NCBI RefSeq assembly: GCF_905475395.1
Contig: NC_058339.1
Location: forward strand, 57,111,172-57,175,171
Source of the DNA: Chrysoperla carnea
Lineage: Eukaryota > Arthropoda > Insecta > Neuroptera > Chrysopidae
DNA length: 64,000 nt
Direction: 5' to 3'
The position numbers and the translations under genes were made by a program. Each line of letters starts with the position of its first letter. Within the stretch, counting starts at the first letter, position 1. This document shows positions 46,729 through 59,300 of the stretch, in pieces. The notes below the pieces were generated by a model, which searched no databases, was not told where the DNA came from, and worked only from the letters and a program-made list of their open reading frames with translations.

Positions 46729-49197
46729 ATGGAAACAAATAATTTGCAACCCTTACAAAATTATCCAAATTACCAAAACATTCCAAACTCAAGTCGTTTG
46801 AATTGCAATCAACAGTCAATTCCTACAGTACCCCAAAAATCACATTACCTACCATATTCCATGCCACCCATATCCAGCAATATCGGAATGCCTCCTCAAC
46901 CTTTAATGTACAACACACAAAACGCTTATAATATAATGTACGGTTCTCAAACTATGTACCCAAATCAGAATTCATTCCCGCCACCACCACCAAATTTCAA
47001 TTCATACTGTTCACAATATAATACGGATCCATGGCTTACCGAAAATACACAAAACCAAAATAACAAACTGAAAGGAATTAAAAATGCTTCGGAGAAAATA
47101 ACGAATGATAAATTAAGTCCACATAGCTGTTGCTCAAGTCAAATGGATGCTATAGCTATTGGAATTTGTTCACCATTAAGTGATTCATTTAAAACTGTAT
47201 TGAATAGCGAACTTACAAATTATAGGAATTCCCAATGGCATTACAATTCAAATTTTAACACCCAAAATTTACCATCCTGTTCTCAAATTTCGAACGATAT
47301 GGATTCTTCTGTTACGCTGCAGAATAATTGTTGCCAGGATTACAGCGATGCCAAAAATTCTATCAACTCGGTTAAGTATTGCAGTATCCAAAAATCATAC
47401 GACAACGAATTAATGAAAAGTTATCCAAATAATAAATATTCAAGCGAATACTTAAATGATCCAATTTTATTTAACCTACCTCAAATACAAGAAAAACCTC
47501 CAGATAAGCCAGCACCAGGGAAGGACTTTTCCGAATATCGACAATGTGAACTCATGCCACTTACAACTTGTCAACAGGATTCATCCGAAAATGTAACACA
47601 GACAACACAATTTTTTGCTACGGAAATGCCTTGCTTAGACATTTATGGCGATGTCAAAAACGATTCCAAAAGCGATAGCCAATGTGGCGGAGAAAGTGAC
47701 ATAATTGTTGAAGAATCGGAAGATGATTCTTCGGTAAGCAGCGAGGAATGTGATATTGAAAATACAATTATTTATATTTGTGTTGTATGTAGTATAACTT
47801 CTAGTGCTCCAGATGTAGTTTTCTTTCGAGTTAATGACGAAACTCTTTTGACAAGTACGACACAAATTCCGGTTGTACAAAAATTAAGAGACATTACAAC
47901 AAAAATATTTCCAAAAAGTATTATGGACCATATATGTAATTTATGTTTACGATTGGTCAATAACGTAGATTGTTTAGAATTCCAGTTGAATAATAGTAAA
48001 AAACAGTTGATAGAAATTTGTGAAAAAGCTTCTGCAGTTCTTCAAGAAGTTGCAAATGAAACACTCGACACAACACATAATTCTCAAGAAGAAACTTTAA
48101 TAAATGATAAAACAAAAATAGACAATACTAATTTTGATTTAAATTTATCAGAAGATTTTATTCAACCTACAAATGATTTGAATTCTTCACAAAATAAACG
48201 TATTTGCAAAATTTGCAATAAATATTTTTGCCAAAGTGATTTTCATAAACATAAACAACTTCACGCAAATCATATGAATTTCAAATGTTCGCTGTGCCAT
48301 CGCAGCTTTACAATGAAAAGACTTTTAGATAATCATATGAAACGGCATAATGGTGAAAGAGATTTTCTTTGCGATCGATGTGGAAAAAATTATATTAAAA
48401 GGCATACTTTGGAATTACATTTACGTCGACATTACAATCAATTTACATTCTTTTGTGAGACATGTAAAAAGGGATTTGTTACGAATTCATCGTTGGAAAT
48501 CCATCGACGGTGTCATACAGATGTTCGTCCATACGATTGTAAAATTTGTGCGAAAAAGTTTAGGACTAACACAAATTTACAGGAACATGTTAGATATTGT
48601 TCCGGTGATTTACCGTTTGAATGTGATCAATGTGATAAAAAATTTGCTGCGGTTGCTAAATTAAATGATCATATAAAACTTAGACATGAAAAAAATTTTA
48701 AAATAACATGTGAACATTGTGGTATGGGTTTTACGAAAATGTCCGATCATAAAATACATTTGGTATCACATTCTGATGTAAAATCATTTTCATGCTCTAA
48801 ATGCCAAAAAAAATACAAGACAATTGGAAATTTAAATCATCACATGAAAGTTCATGGTGAATTACCATTTAAATGTGATATTTGCCAAAAAGGGTTTCGC
48901 AGAAAAGAAAATTATGAAATTCATAAAAATTTACATTCTGGTGTTAAACCGTTCCCATGTACGGTTTGTAGTAAAAAATTTGCGGCGCAAATACATTTAG
49001 ATGCTCATTTAAAAATACACAATGGTACAGTAAAGAAGAAAACTTGTACCGTTTGTGGGAAACAATTAACACACGGATTAACTGAGCATATGCGACTTCA
49101 TACTGGCGACAGACCTTTTAAATGTTTGCATTGTTCATTAACATTTGCTAGTAAATGTGCCTTACAAAAACACAATAAAAGAAAACATTCTATGTAA
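46729..49197 (+). CDS. ZAD-like, 12-finger C2H2 zinc-finger protein
   Basis: 822 aa in one exon. The context AAAATGG is favourable. Residues 1-330 are low-complexity, rich in Asn, Pro, Ser, Gln and Tyr with PPPPP and MPPQP runs. An acidic stretch (EESEDDSS) sits at about 325-345. C351-x2-C354 and C403-x2-C406 frame a ZAD-like domain, the arthropod zinc-finger-associated dimerisation module. From residue 493 to the end there are 12 C2H2-type fingers. The fifth ends in Cys instead of His (C2HC), and one finger (CTVCGKQLTHGLTEHMRLH) is two residues short. TGEKP-type linkers are mostly degenerate. It is expected to be a nuclear sequence-specific regulator; the target and orthologue are unknown. 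Neighbours are TRMT112 (divergent) and KLHDC4 (convergent). Confidence 0.93.
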   Translation: METNNLQPLQNYPNYQNIPNSSRLNCNQQSIPTVPQKSHYLPYSMPPISSNIGMPPQPLMYNTQNAYNIMYGSQTMYPNQNSFPPPPPNFNSYCSQYNTDPWLTENTQNQNNKLKGIKNASEKITNDKLSPHSCCSSQMDAIAIGICSPLSDSFKTVLNSELTNYRNSQWHYNSNFNTQNLPSCSQISNDMDSSVTLQNNCCQDYSDAKNSINSVKYCSIQKSYDNELMKSYPNNKYSSEYLNDPILFNLPQIQEKPPDKPAPGKDFSEYRQCELMPLTTCQQDSSENVTQTTQFFATEMPCLDIYGDVKNDSKSDSQCGGESDIIVEESEDDSSVSSEECDIENTIIYICVVCSITSSAPDVVFFRVNDETLLTSTTQIPVVQKLRDITTKIFPKSIMDHICNLCLRLVNNVDCLEFQLNNSKKQLIEICEKASAVLQEVANETLDTTHNSQEETLINDKTKIDNTNFDLNLSEDFIQPTNDLNSSQNKRICKICNKYFCQSDFHKHKQLHANHMNFKCSLCHRSFTMKRLLDNHMKRHNGERDFLCDRCGKNYIKRHTLELHLRRHYNQFTFFCETCKKGFVTNSSLEIHRRCHTDVRPYDCKICAKKFRTNTNLQEHVRYCSGDLPFECDQCDKKFAAVAKLNDHIKLRHEKNFKITCEHCGMGFTKMSDHKIHLVSHSDVKSFSCSKCQKKYKTIGNLNHHMKVHGELPFKCDICQKGFRRKENYEIHKNLHSGVKPFPCTVCSKKFAAQIHLDAHLKIHNGTVKKKTCTVCGKQLTHGLTEHMRLHTGDRPFKCLHCSLTFASKCALQKHNKRKHSM

Positions 49198-49921
49198 ATA
49201 ATATTTTGAAAATTTTAAATACACCTAATTATAAGTTAAGGCTTCTTAGGAGAGGTTCCTGATGATATGCTATAGATATTTTACCTTATGGCCACTATAT
49301 AACGTCAATGCTCTCCCAAGAAACCAAAGCTTATGAACAAATTTTTCCGCTTTCCTTTATCCATTAAGACAGCAAACTACTATTTGTTACAGATTAATTC
49401 AGTATTTATGTTTCATAGATTAATCTCACATAACGGTAAACAAGATTTTTCAAATTAATGTGAATTTTGGAAACCGAGAAATTTCCATTAGCTTGGCATT
49501 TTCGAATGTGTGAAGCAGAAATTAACCATCTTTTGCCAGAAAAATTAAAACTTACATACAAAAACATTCAAATTTTCAATTCTTTTAAGCTTCATTTATG
49601 TACCTACAGCTTCATATCAAATTGGAGGAAACAACAAGCTTTCTTGTGAATATATTTTTTTTATCAAACGCACGTTACATAGGTGAGAGGTACATAATTT
49701 CAACCATTCTTTTTTTTTGTCGAGCCGGCGATTGGTTGAACGAACCGGTTAAAAGGATATTGGACCAACTGGATATTCAATTTATTTACCTCTGAAATGA
49801 ACCCTGACAGAGCGAAAAAGAGTCAAGTGTATATATATATATAATAAAATACAATAATAAAACAAGAATTCCGAACAAAAATTTATTAAAACCTAGAAAT
49901 TAGTACAATAACTTAAAAATA
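49198..49921. other. Convergent 3' intergenic region
   Basis: This lies between the stops of the zinc-finger gene (+) and KLHDC4 (-). AATAAA on + at 49843-49848 and TTTATT on + at 49882-49887 (AATAAA on -) are candidate polyadenylation signals for the two genes. They are close enough for the transcripts to overlap. Two 60-65 codon frames here are not conserved-looking. Confidence 0.4.
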
Positions 49922-52900
49922 TTAATCTGTTTCCATATCTGATTCATCTTCGTTTTCGCTTCCCGATTCATCTTCACTTCCACTACTTTCGTCCTCACCT
50001 TCACTCTCAGAATCGAACCACTCTAATTGTGATAAATCATCTTTAATTACAGTTTTCCATTCATCTAATTTATGTAAGTCTAGAGAATATAAATCATTTA
50101 ACGTTAACTGTTTATCGCCATCTTCAATCATACCGCCATAAATGTATAAAATGCCCCGTTTTATCGCCATACCACAATTCATTCGTGGACTTGGCCAAAA
50201 TTCAGTAACTTGTGATAATGGAGCACTTGATGATACAGATCCGTTTGTAGATGTAGATGGACCTATTTTTACGGTAAAAATTCCATCATCTGCAATTGTA
50301 GTTTCTTTTGGAGCGGTTTCTTCATCAACTTCCATTTCATCTTCTTCATCACCACTTTCATCACTATTTTCGCCTTCGCCTTTATCTTTTCGTCTACGTT
50401 TTGGTTTATCTGATTTTTTATTTAAAGTTATCGTTCTCCAAACCAGCTTTTCTAAATCCAAACAATGAAGATCGTTGAAAAATTTTCCAGATAAATCCTC
50501 TTCATTTTCTTCCACATCAAAAACGCCACCAAAAGTATAGGCTTTATTATTAGGTGCACATGTAATTGGCATACTACACCGAGGTGATATTTTGATACCA
50601 CCTTGTTTTGATGAAATAAATTTCCATTTTGTTCCGGTAGTATCATGTTCTGCAATTAAAAACCAAATTGTGAAAATCATGTATTTGTATGGGCTTCAAT
50701 TAAAATCAGTTTGACTTGATTTTGTATTTATCCTCAGAATTTCGAATGATAACTCGAAAATTGACGTTAAATGAGATTGTTTTTGAGTACTAAATACTCT
50801 TAATATTGATTTATATTATAAACAGAAAACAAAATTTTTGATTTCATTGGTAAATTTTAACAGTATTAGCGGAGAGCCGTTAGATTTATACCTCGGAATC
50901 CAAGAGTAGTCAATGTATATTTATAAAAACTTTTTCTATAGGATTATGGGCGATATCTCAGAAACAATGCATTCAATCATTAAATGCACCCCATTTTTGT
51001 ATTTTTTGAGATCAAAATTATTTATCAATTCTTATCGGTACTTCTTTAAAAAAGTCGAAAAAAAAAAATCACAAATAAGTTTTTATTCAGAATTTTTATT
51101 TAACTCGGAATGTAGACTAATTTTTACTCAAAAAATACAAAAACCGGGTTCATCTAAAAAACTTTCACCCAAAATCCTTTCTGAGATTTTATATTTTTAA
51201 CATATTTTCGGAATATTTTAACATATATCGAGAACTACTCGTCTTATCGGTTAGTGATATAGATTATTATGTTTCTTTTGTTACCCAATTTATATACAGT
51301 GTGTCCCTTGATAGAGGTAACTATACTTGTAAATTTTCTTATTTTGCATTTTAAGACAAAAAGTAATTCTATATAAGAAGTTTTGCTTATTATGAAAAGT
51401 ATGTAGGAATATTCAAAACTTCTAAATAATGTGTAGGGTAGCTAAAAATTTGGTATCACTATTTTTTTTTTTGAGTAAACTACCCTTCGTTTTTATAAGT
51501 TGACAAAAGGTTACTAAAAATTAATAATTATGATATACAAAATATCAAGAAGATCTTTCCAACTTTGACAATTCCATTCTTATTGAATGTTTATACACAC
51601 GATAAAATAAACTTTCTTTTTAATTTTCTAAACTAGTCCAAAAAAAATTACACTCTCGGATAGTACATGTTAATTGATTTATTATTATTTTCTTTCTTAC
51701 GTTTTTTTATAATAAGAGCTTTCAAATAAAAAATGATGCTATAATTAAAGTACACGGATCTTCTTGATATTTTGTATAGAGTCATAATTTTTAATTTCGA
51801 GTAAACTTTCTTAGTAACATTTCGCCAACTTATAAAAAAGAAGCGTAGTAAAAATAAAAATAGTGATTCCAAATTTTTGGCTACCTTTTACATTATTAAG
51901 AAGTTTTTAATATTCCTACATACATTTCATAATAAACAAAACTTCTTATAAAGAATGAAGATAAAAAAAATTTGGAATTTTTTGGTAATTTCTAAGCGTA
52001 CTGATAAAATTATAAAAATCAAATATTGGTAAAACTAAAATAAAAAAAATTCATGAAATATGATATTTGTATAATATCATTTTTAAACTTACTATCTGGA
52101 GTTAGTAAATAGAAATCATTATGAACTTGTCCTTTATCAACATCTTTTTTTAATTTAGTTCTACTGTATCCACCAAATATTGCAATTTTGCCATCAGGTA
52201 ATGGTACCATATTACAACCAGATCGTGGCGGTGGTGCGATACCACTTATATCAAGTTTAGTCCACTGGTAAGTTTCTAAATTAAACGCATATACATCATT
52301 AAAATATTTGTAGTCTCTCAAATTATCATGAAAACCGCCAAAAACAATTATTTGCTTCTTTAAGCAAACCATTCTGTGCCCACTTCTTGCGCTGGGTCCA
52401 CCAGGAGCAGTTATTTTTTCCCACTTTTTTTGGTGTAGATGATATACCCACAAGTCTCGGTAATGATAAAACTGCGACTGAGTAGCACTTGTAAATTCCC
52501 CACCAAAAACCCAAAGCTGTCCTTTATTTATTGAGGTAACAACCATTTGATGACCACATACTGGTGCAGGACCACCGGGTGCTTTCACAACGGTCCACTC
52601 ATTACGAGGAATGTTATAGAAAAACAAATCATTGTAGACAAAAGTCTAAAACAAAGTTACAGTTTTATTATTGCTAAAATGTATTTTAATCGAGCATACC
52701 TTTTGACCATTGAAGTATTCCCCTCCAAATAAAATTAATTCATCTTTATCAGGATGAGATACAAATGAAAAATTACTTCTTCTTGATGGTGGTGAGACAA
52801 CAGTTTCTACAACTTTTTGTCTAGCTTTTTCTTCTTTTTCAATTTGAGCAACAATTGCTTCAATACTTTCCTATAATTATTTGCATTTTCGTGTAAAATT

Positions 52901-53050
52901 AACCATTATCAAATACATTGTCAAACATTTTCTAACCTCACCTATGGCTGCTAATTCTTTTTTTTGTTTCGCTGATAATTTCTTTTCGGTTTTAGTAGCA
53001 GTTTTTTCTGCACCTTTTCCTTTTTTCTTATTTTTATCCTTTTTACCCAT
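49922..53050 (-). CDS. KLHDC4: Kelch domain-containing protein 4, four exons
   Basis: Exons in order: 52937-53050, 52700-52870, 52093-52645, 49922-50649, all GT-AG and in phase, 521 aa (human 520). The protein starts MGKKDKNKKKGKGAEK, with a lysine-rich N-terminus matching the family. Then come [59 protein letters not shown] and FGGYSR..KKDVDKG. These are successive kelch motifs of a six-bladed propeller. A basic/acidic insert (KPKRRRKDKGEG then EEDEMEVDEE) interrupts the last blades, and the C-terminal ~35 residues are almost all Ser/Glu/Asp. KLHDC4 lacks BTB and BACK domains; its molecular role is little known. Intron 3 is 1,443 nt and contains an inverted repeat; the other two are 54 and 66 nt. 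Confidence 0.96.
51375..51950. repeat. Inverted repeat in KLHDC4 intron 3
   Basis: Left arm about 51375-51555 ('aagaagttttg' to 'tatcaagaagatc') is mirrored at about 51757-51950 ('gatcttcttgatattttgtat' to 'aaaacttctt'). The arms are ~180-195 bp with scattered mismatches. The upstream 'acagtgtgtccctt' at 51297 may be the outer end of the same fold-back element. In the pre-mRNA it would form a long hairpin. Confidence 0.65.
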
Positions 53051-54195
53051 TTTAGTTAATACTTTAGAAAATTATTATGAAACTAATAGTAAGCACATGT
53101 GCGTTCATACAATATTTTGAAGTAAACATCAAACAATAAAGAAAAAATTATTTGAATATTACTTTTATAAATTGCTAATAGGTGGCGAAGGAAGGGCTAT
53201 GCTACTCTGCCCACTGGAATCAGAAATCTTAACTATTTTATAATTCATCCTTAAGATGTGCCGATTGCCGAATCAGCAAAAACTATAAATTTTGTTGACT
53301 GAGTATGTGATTATGCCAAAATCCGAGGACCCCAAAATTCTGTTGAATTTATGACAAGAAATATCTGATTTGCGCTCTCCCCCATAAGGCGAAAAGATCC
53401 CATGACTACAGCCGCGGATACGGAAATTAGTTCTGCTTTAGTTCCAAGATCTTCAGACTGGCTCTATTGAAACATTGTAATTATGGAATTGTTTATTTTT
53501 GAAATTATTTCATCGATAAAAATTATACACTAAGCAAAAATAAAAACATGCACCTTGTTATACTTGGTCCTTTTGGGATCTAGAGCTGTCAGGGCTTATT
53601 TTTAGGGTAAAGAAGTCATGACTTAGTATATTATCAAGAAAGCCCTGTTCTTTTTTAAATTGATAAATACTTAATTCCGGTGCGATTTTTCGTTTTCAAT
53701 ATCTTAGCATTTTTGTAGACGATGATAGCACAATTTTTAAAAACTTTAAAATAACAGTCTTTAATATACAAAAACTCAAGCAAAATATCCGTCTAAAAGA
53801 TGAAAATTTTGATAAAATACTTTCTAATGGAGAATTTGACGATCAATCAGTATCAAAGGTTTTTTTTCTATTTCAAATAGTTTTAGAGATGTTTGCAATC
53901 AAATATTTTCTAGGCAGAAAAGTGCAAAAAGTGTTAGGCTCACGTTAGAGATGTAAACTTTTTTTTATTAGATTCTACGCATCAAACTCTATATGTCATC
54001 AAATATTTATACCTTGTAGTTGTGTCATTTTAGCATTTTATAGAGAATTTTTTTTAAACCTCACCCTATCGAGGCAGTTTTATTTTTAAATGATCAGGAA
54101 GGTTCATATATCGGAATCTACATCTAAGTTTTTGCCGCTAGAAAGTTTTGGTTTTTGCTATGGGCCCAATAGGCAAATCATTAGAATCCATTTAT
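53051..54195. other. Upstream region of KLHDC4
   Basis: It contains the presumed KLHDC4 promoter just right of 53,050. No motif is certain and no further exon is seen. Confidence 0.35.
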
Positions 54196-54219
54196 GAGGT
54201 GATTTTGAAAATTTTTAAG

Positions 54220-54545
54220 CCTTGAAAATATGGGCCAGAGACGTATAATCGGGGGTTTTCGACGTCTTTGATCACTATTCCCAAATCAGAATTTCGATAT
54301 AATCTCCCCCTCTTGGGGTAATTTACCTCACTTGTCCAAAATTGCAATATTCTGTAAATATTCAACAAAATGGATAAAAAAAGTATACTCAGGGGTTTTG
54401 GGGTCACTGAGCACGATTCCGAAGTTAGAATGAAGATGTGCTCCCCTCTTCTGGGGTTATTCGCCCCCACTGGTTCAAAAACATCAGGATTCTGTAAATA
54501 TTTGACAAATTGTACCAAAAAGTATAAAAGTTGTAATGGGGACAT
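54220..54545. repeat. Degenerate tandem repeat, two ~140-bp units
   Basis: Two diverged units repeat the series 'ggggtttt', 'gatcac/gagcacgattcc', 'tctcccc..ctggggt', 'tgttcaaaa/gtccaaaa', 'attctgtaaatatt'. They are GC-richer than the surroundings. The 123-codon frame on - (54192-54563) repeats in the same way because the period keeps phase; I read it as repeat sequence, not a gene. Confidence 0.6.
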
Positions 54546-56170
54546 ATGGACCTTCCTGAACATTTAAAAAAAACTGGCCCGACAGGTTGAGGTACATAAA
54601 AATTCTTCATTTTACCTTTTTTTGATGTGAGACGTGAAAGCCCAAGATAATTGTAGTACTAGGTTTTAATGAAACATAATAAATGTACAATAAAATCAAG
54701 TCTTTATTTATAATATACATTATATATAAATATGTCCCGTAATAATTGTATTCGGATAATGCAGTAAAATCAAGAAAAAAAATTCTTAGCAAAAAATTGT
54801 TTTCTTTTCTAAGCATGCGATTAATATTCGATTGAAACGAAAATACATCACATAAAATTAACGAAGTTTTTTTTAAGGTATTTCCAGCATGAAAGCACTT
54901 GTCGACAGATTTGGCCTATTTTTTCACAGACTCAAAATAATGTTCAGCTGTGTGATCCCGAAGTTGCAAAATTTTCAATCGTTTATGTCGTGAGATAATC
55001 AGCTATTAAAACATTCCTTCGAGATAATTGAAAAAAAGTAGGAGAGTTAAAAGGATTAATTTTGACGTAAATTGTCAAAATTGGGAACTTACGAAATAAT
55101 TATTTCGTGTTTTAAACAGTCAAAACTAAGAACAAAATTCTTTAAAGTGCTTTAATTATGCATTTCATTATTTATATCCGAATACGTTTGTTTATACTGT
55201 TATGCCCGAATTACGGGCCATTCTATATATAAATACATGTAGGTATTTATTTTATACAATTAAATATATAATAAATTAATTTATAAATCTCTTTAATTTT
55301 TATACACAAAATTTATAGCTCTGAAATTAATAAACATTATTTTAAATAAAATAAGAAATTTTAATCTTAATAATTTTCTTTTAGAAATGAATCGACAGCC
55401 ATCAAGCGGTTAATAATTTTTAAAATATCTCGTTCAGTGTAAAATAAGTTAACTTTGAAGAATTAACAGCAAATGTGTGGCCAGCCAGGGTGTTGAATTT
55501 TTAGCATATTATGTAAGGTATCTATATGTAAAACATCGAATAGTGTGGGCGTTGGATGGGGTTGAGTGTGCAAAATATGAGTACCGCATTTTGTCAATTG
55601 ATTCTTGTTTAGAAAAACTTATAGATTAATATTCTGGATCTTGCCAAAAACCCTCTTGGTCCAATTTTTGCCTACCCTCCCCCCCCTGTCATGTTTCATT
55701 CATTTGAATTCATTATTTTAAATCATTATATACCCGTTTGATGGTTGTTATTCATTCTACAGAGTGGATCATAACCCCCCAAGTATTTTTTGAGCAAGAA
55801 GTAAGTACTCTGCCAATAGCAAATATGCGGTTTGATGTAATACGTTTTCAGAGAATTTCCTGATCATAAAACACTTCGGTATTATGAGCCATCCTGTATA
55901 TTATATATACATCATTTATGTTAGGTGTATTTTTTTAAAATATAGCACTATATTGTCTGAATAAAGTAAAAAAAATAATTAGGGTGCTCGTTCACTTACT
56001 CATTAAGGTTTTTGACGTCTGAATTTATTGTAGATAATTTGATTAAGGAACGTCGATTTGGGCGAAGCATCACATCGAGGTAATTTTCATATAAATACAA
56101 ATACTTATTTATACACAGTAATACTTTTTATTAATTGAATTTATATTAGGTTTTTGGTAGTACATACTAT
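54546..56170. other. Gene-free intergenic sequence
   Basis: No supported gene. Text near 55880-55900 ('atgagccatcctgtatat') resembles the end of a dispersed repeat, perhaps starting near 55735. Confidence 0.4.
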
Positions 56171-56312
56171 ATTATAATAAATAATTAAAATAATAAAAAA
56201 ATAATTTTATTATTAGTGTATGACTTCAAATTTTGAGATCAAATAATAAACTTGTAGTCATACACTAATAATAAAATTATTTTTTATTATTTTAATTATT
56301 TATTATAATACT
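56171..56312. repeat. Inverted repeat, ~55-bp arms
   Basis: 'ttataataaataattaaaa' through 'attagtgtatgact' (56171-56225) is mirrored at 56256-56312, differing mainly by one A in a homopolymer run. The spacer is ~30 bp. The almost pure A/T arms with a unique tip (GTGTATGACT) suggest a MITE remnant. Confidence 0.75.
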
Positions 56313-59300
56313 TTTTAATTGAAAGTGAATGTGCACCAATATTATTTATTATCTTTACAATTGTAAACATAGATATACTAGCCGTAAGCCTTGGGATTCC
56401 ACAAGTAAGTTTCATAACTTTCCAGATTATTCTATCTAAATGACTAAATTTTATTGTTTGAAAATTCCCTTTTAAGTTTGTTTCTTATTTTTTCGGCCGC
56501 TTTCGCAAATTTAAGAAGTTTCTGGACAATTAAAAAAATCTTCATTGCCTGTCGGTACATTTCGTCTTTCAGATGGTGAGTCTATTCTAAGATATTCTGA
56601 AATCTTTTGGGGTGAAGCATTACTTTACGCTCCCCGTATCAAAACTTTCAATCAATGGGCGATCACGGACAGAGAAAGGCTTAAGTCGAGGTTCTTAGAG
56701 ATTACAAATAACAGAAACAGAATAACATAACTTAAAAAAAATTTGAGCAACTATGTTAGAAGTGGGATAACGTTTTTTCCACAATATTTAATGTTTTGTG
56801 ACTTTGAACCAAAACGAATAATTATTAATTGCAGAGTAATTTAACAAAAGGTAAATAAGGTATCTGACTTTCCCTTCTACTTGGTGTCAATTTTATTCCT
56901 GCCATTCAACAAACACAATCACCAAAGCACACTAAAGCCAACAGTAAGTTCTTTCGCCAACTTGCCATCGCGATTTCAATTTGATTTAAATAAGAATCGT
57001 ATAAGGGATATACGGGATTATCCAATCAGAATTTTGTTTAACAGATGTAAATTTCATTGCTTTGGCATACGAATGGGCTAAGTATGCTGGAATTAAAAAT
57101 ATAAAGGGCTCCGCACAAGCAGCAATAATCCATATCTCCAAAATCAGTGATTTTTTTTTTGTATATAAGCGATCTCTGTTTGTTTTGTATGATAAGTACC
57201 TAACAGCACACGAAGTTCGATTCACAAAAGGAATAGACAGATCTCTGTTATACAGGGCCTGTACAGATCTAATGTCTTTGAACTTGGAATGACCTTGACT
57301 TTAGCTTTCATATTTTTCTGCGAGATGTCCAGGAGTTTTCATACTTTTAGGACACCATGTATATGATATCTTCGATATTTACCATGCCTTTCTCTTTTCG
57401 GAGCCCCTCAAATAGTAAGCAATGAAGTATTGATTGAAACATTTTCTTTTTTGGCTAGAAATCAGTTTAATATTATAATTGTAAAGAATAAAGATTATAA
57501 TCGTTTAACTTAATTAAAACGATAACATTAATATTATTAATAATATTCACATTTTTCTAAATTTTTGTTTGCATGTTTTAAATATTTAATTATATTAAAT
57601 ATTTAATTAAATATATTATTATTTTTCTCTTTTATAGATAACCACAAAATATAATAAATGTTCTACATTTCTTTCTTTTGTATATATTTATATATTTAAG
57701 AATTTTTTCGTGTTTTACATTGGTAGTTTTTTTCATACTGGTTTGATTAAAATTGATAAAAATGTTAACATATATTTTATAGAATTTATAATCTATAAAC
57801 AATATATTTTATCAAATATAAAAGGAAGAGCACATACCTCTTTTTAATAAATTAGGTTTATGTATGGTATATAGCGGATTCGACTTCTACCAGATGTTTG
57901 CCGAGCATTCTCACCATATCAATTCGAATAAATTTTAAAATAATAAAAAAAATTTAAATAAACAATTCGTTATGATATCGTGAGTATTCGGTAAGGATCG
58001 TTGATGCCAACAGGAAGCATCTGACAGAAACTAAATATGCTAATTGTAATCAAGTTTCAAGTTGGTACCAGGTTTGATACATTTTAAAGCTCATGTTTAT
58101 GATTGAATTTTGTATTTTTAAATAAAAAAAATTGCAAATACAATTAAATTTGTTTTTTATTACAATGGCACATTATCTCGAACAATGACCAAAAAGAATT
58201 GTAAATATAAGGAAACTGTATTTCTCCCATTATGCAATCTAAATAAACTTTAATAAAACTATGACAAAAAATTTGTTTTAGTAATGACTGCACAGTAGTC
58301 TAAGCTGTCTTATTTAAGAGTTAAGTTAATCGGTAGTTATTATAATATCAACCAATGAAAATATTAGTTGGTCTTCAGATTCTCAAGCCAAGAAAAGTAC
58401 AAATAATTCAATAATTTTAACTCATTTTCTTGTAGTGAAATTTTCATCAGACGATTATTATATGATAATAAAAATGTAAAATATTTTAAACATAGTACAA
58501 ATAAATAGCCAATTTCTTGAATAATCAATTATAAATTTTCTAAGGTCCTATTGAAAGTAAAAACCTAACAGAAATATAAAAAGAGTTTATCTTTTTAAAT
58601 TATAAGAGACTTTTTAAATTTATTTTTACATTTGATTAGGTAAGTAGTTTGAAAAATATATTAAAAATGTATTTAATATAATCAGGTATGAGCATAAATT
58701 TTAGAGGTAAGTGCGACCCAAATTAACATTATATTATAAATTTTAATTTAATTTAAAGCTGAATGTAAATTGACTTTTTTTTTTCAACTACAAAGATTAA
58801 TAATTTTTGAAAAACTATTAAGCCATTCGTATTATGAATTATTTTTCGAAGGTAATATCAAAAATGATACAAACTTGATATGGACATTACATAAGGTTAG
58901 ATAAATTAAGATTTAACTTTACAGTCATTGGAAAACATGTTATTTTTGATTCATAATTTTGTTTAAACATTAATATGTGTCAGTGTCCATGGGAAAGGTC
59001 CATATATCGTATCAATTTACATAGTTGAATGGCGTTACCATTTTAAATTAAACGTTTAAATATATTGAAAAGGAAATGTGGTGTAAAATTTACCAGAAGA
59101 ATATTGTTTTAAACATAGTTATGTGAAGTAGGTAATCACACCTTCCAATTGGATATTTTTAAGCAAATTTTTATTTTTTGGCCACCTTTTTAACCACACT
59201 TGAATATGTGCAAATTGAAATATTTATATTTATTTAGTATGGCAATCCCAAATTTTTTGTATAGTTTTTTTTGGTCCATATACTGCTCAGCAATTAGTTG

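Noticed and set aside
50142-50468. 108-codon Ser-rich frame on +
   Set aside because: Antisense shadow of the acidic insert in KLHDC4 exon 4.
54192-54563. 123-codon minus-strand frame with internal repeat
   Set aside because: Explained by a tandem DNA repeat whose period happens to keep the frame.
56545-57292. Three short frames that might be a broken gene
   Set aside because: I could not recognise the protein or join the frames; kept only as an uncertain remnant within the intergenic entry.
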